The translations under genes were made by a program, and so were the position numbers. A stretch of DNA of 5,297 nucleotides from an uncultured Solirubrobacter sp. (lineage in GTDB: Bacteria; Actinomycetota; Thermoleophilia; Solirubrobacterales; Solirubrobacteraceae), in contig CALMNS010000545.1 in assembly GCA_937871635.1 (NCBI GenBank), positions 1 to 5,297 on the forward strand. Direction: 5' to 3'. Positions 5,181 through 5,297 of this stretch are shown here, one piece after another. Numbering within the stretch: the first letter of the stretch is position 1; each line of letters opens with the position of its first letter. The notes under the pieces are model-generated. The model was not told the DNA's origin. It was given only the letters and a program-made list of their open reading frames with translations, and ran no database searches.

Positions 5181-5297
5181 ATGAGCCCACAGCGCCTGGC
5201 CTTCGTCGGCATCCTGGTCGCCGCCCTGGCGCTGATCCTGCTCGCCCCCCAGGCCTTCCGGCCCGGCGACGCCGCCGACGTGAGCGCGATCGAGCTG
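5181..5297 (+). CDS. Hypothetical protein with N-terminal membrane/signal segment, 5' part
   Basis: An open frame of 39 codons from ATG 5181 to the window edge, with no stop. A GAGG (5172-5175) lies 5 bases upstream. The protein starts 'MSPQRLAFVGILVAALALI', continues 'LLAPQAF', then turns polar with 'RPGDAADVSAIEL'. A single basic residue (Arg5) followed by about 18 hydrophobic residues (6-23) looks like an uncleaved membrane anchor or an export signal; 'LLAPQAF' has no lipobox cysteine. The rest of the protein would be extracytoplasmic. Nothing in the visible part identifies a family. The 70-base gap and own start signals suggest a separate transcription unit from the dehydrogenase, but readthrough is possible. 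Confidence 0.6.
   Translation, partial: MSPQRLAFVGILVAALALILLAPQAFRPGDAADVSAIEL

Noticed and set aside
4148..5212. 354-codon minus-strand frame opposite the dehydrogenase gene
   Set aside because: Composition shadow of the conserved dehydrogenase; no recognisable domain or start signal.

Overview
The window is high-GC, tightly packed bacterial chromosome with strong G/C third-position bias, GTG as well as ATG starts, short overlaps between genes and very small intergenic gaps. Together with an F420-type PPOX protein, a bacterial-luciferase-like oxidoreductase and a TetR regulator, this suggests an actinobacterium. A Thermoleophilia/Solirubrobacterales-type genome would fit, but that rank is an inference from general character, not from a marker gene. 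No rRNA, tRNA, CRISPR array, transposase or phage gene was found.

Layout. Left arm, + strand: the 3' end of a Rv2061-type PPOX/F420-dependent oxidoreductase gene (1-300) overlaps by 4 bases (ATGA) an NmrA/isoflavone-reductase-like NAD(P)-binding protein gene (297-1214). A 77-base convergent gap (1215-1291) with two weak hairpins separates this pair from a minus-strand cluster. In transcription order that cluster is: a two-domain VOC/ring-cleaving dioxygenase of the MhqO type (3969-3064), a group 1 luciferase-like (LLM) oxidoreductase starting on a GTG that overlaps the previous stop (3067-2033), and, after 84 bases, a TetR-family regulator (1948-1292). Divergent from the dioxygenase across only 37 bases is a class III-like zinc alcohol dehydrogenase on the + strand (4007-5110). 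Seventy bases later a new + strand gene with a hydrophobic N-terminus begins (5181) and runs off the window.

How the genes may work together. The dioxygenase, the LLM oxidoreductase, the alcohol dehydrogenase and the TetR gene look like one small oxidative module: a ring-cleaving or glyoxalase-fold enzyme, a flavin-dependent oxidoreductase, a zinc dehydrogenase for an alcohol or thiol adduct, and a likely local repressor. Degradation or detoxification of an aromatic, quinone or other electrophile is the most economical reading, but no substrate can be read from the sequence. The 37-base divergent spacer holds an imperfect inverted repeat (AT-GTTG, 6-base gap, CAAC-AT, positions 3968-3987) that overlaps the dioxygenase start codon and a -10-like TATCGT. 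It is the best operator candidate in the window.

The most notable points are this compact divergent control region, the loss of some class III substrate-binding residues in an otherwise FrmA/ADH5-like dehydrogenase, tandem micro-repeats that supply two possible start codons for it, and a recurring TANNNT box 9-13 bases before three start codons that suggests leaderless or nearly leaderless transcripts. Several antisense open frames of 350-470 codons are artefacts of the base composition.
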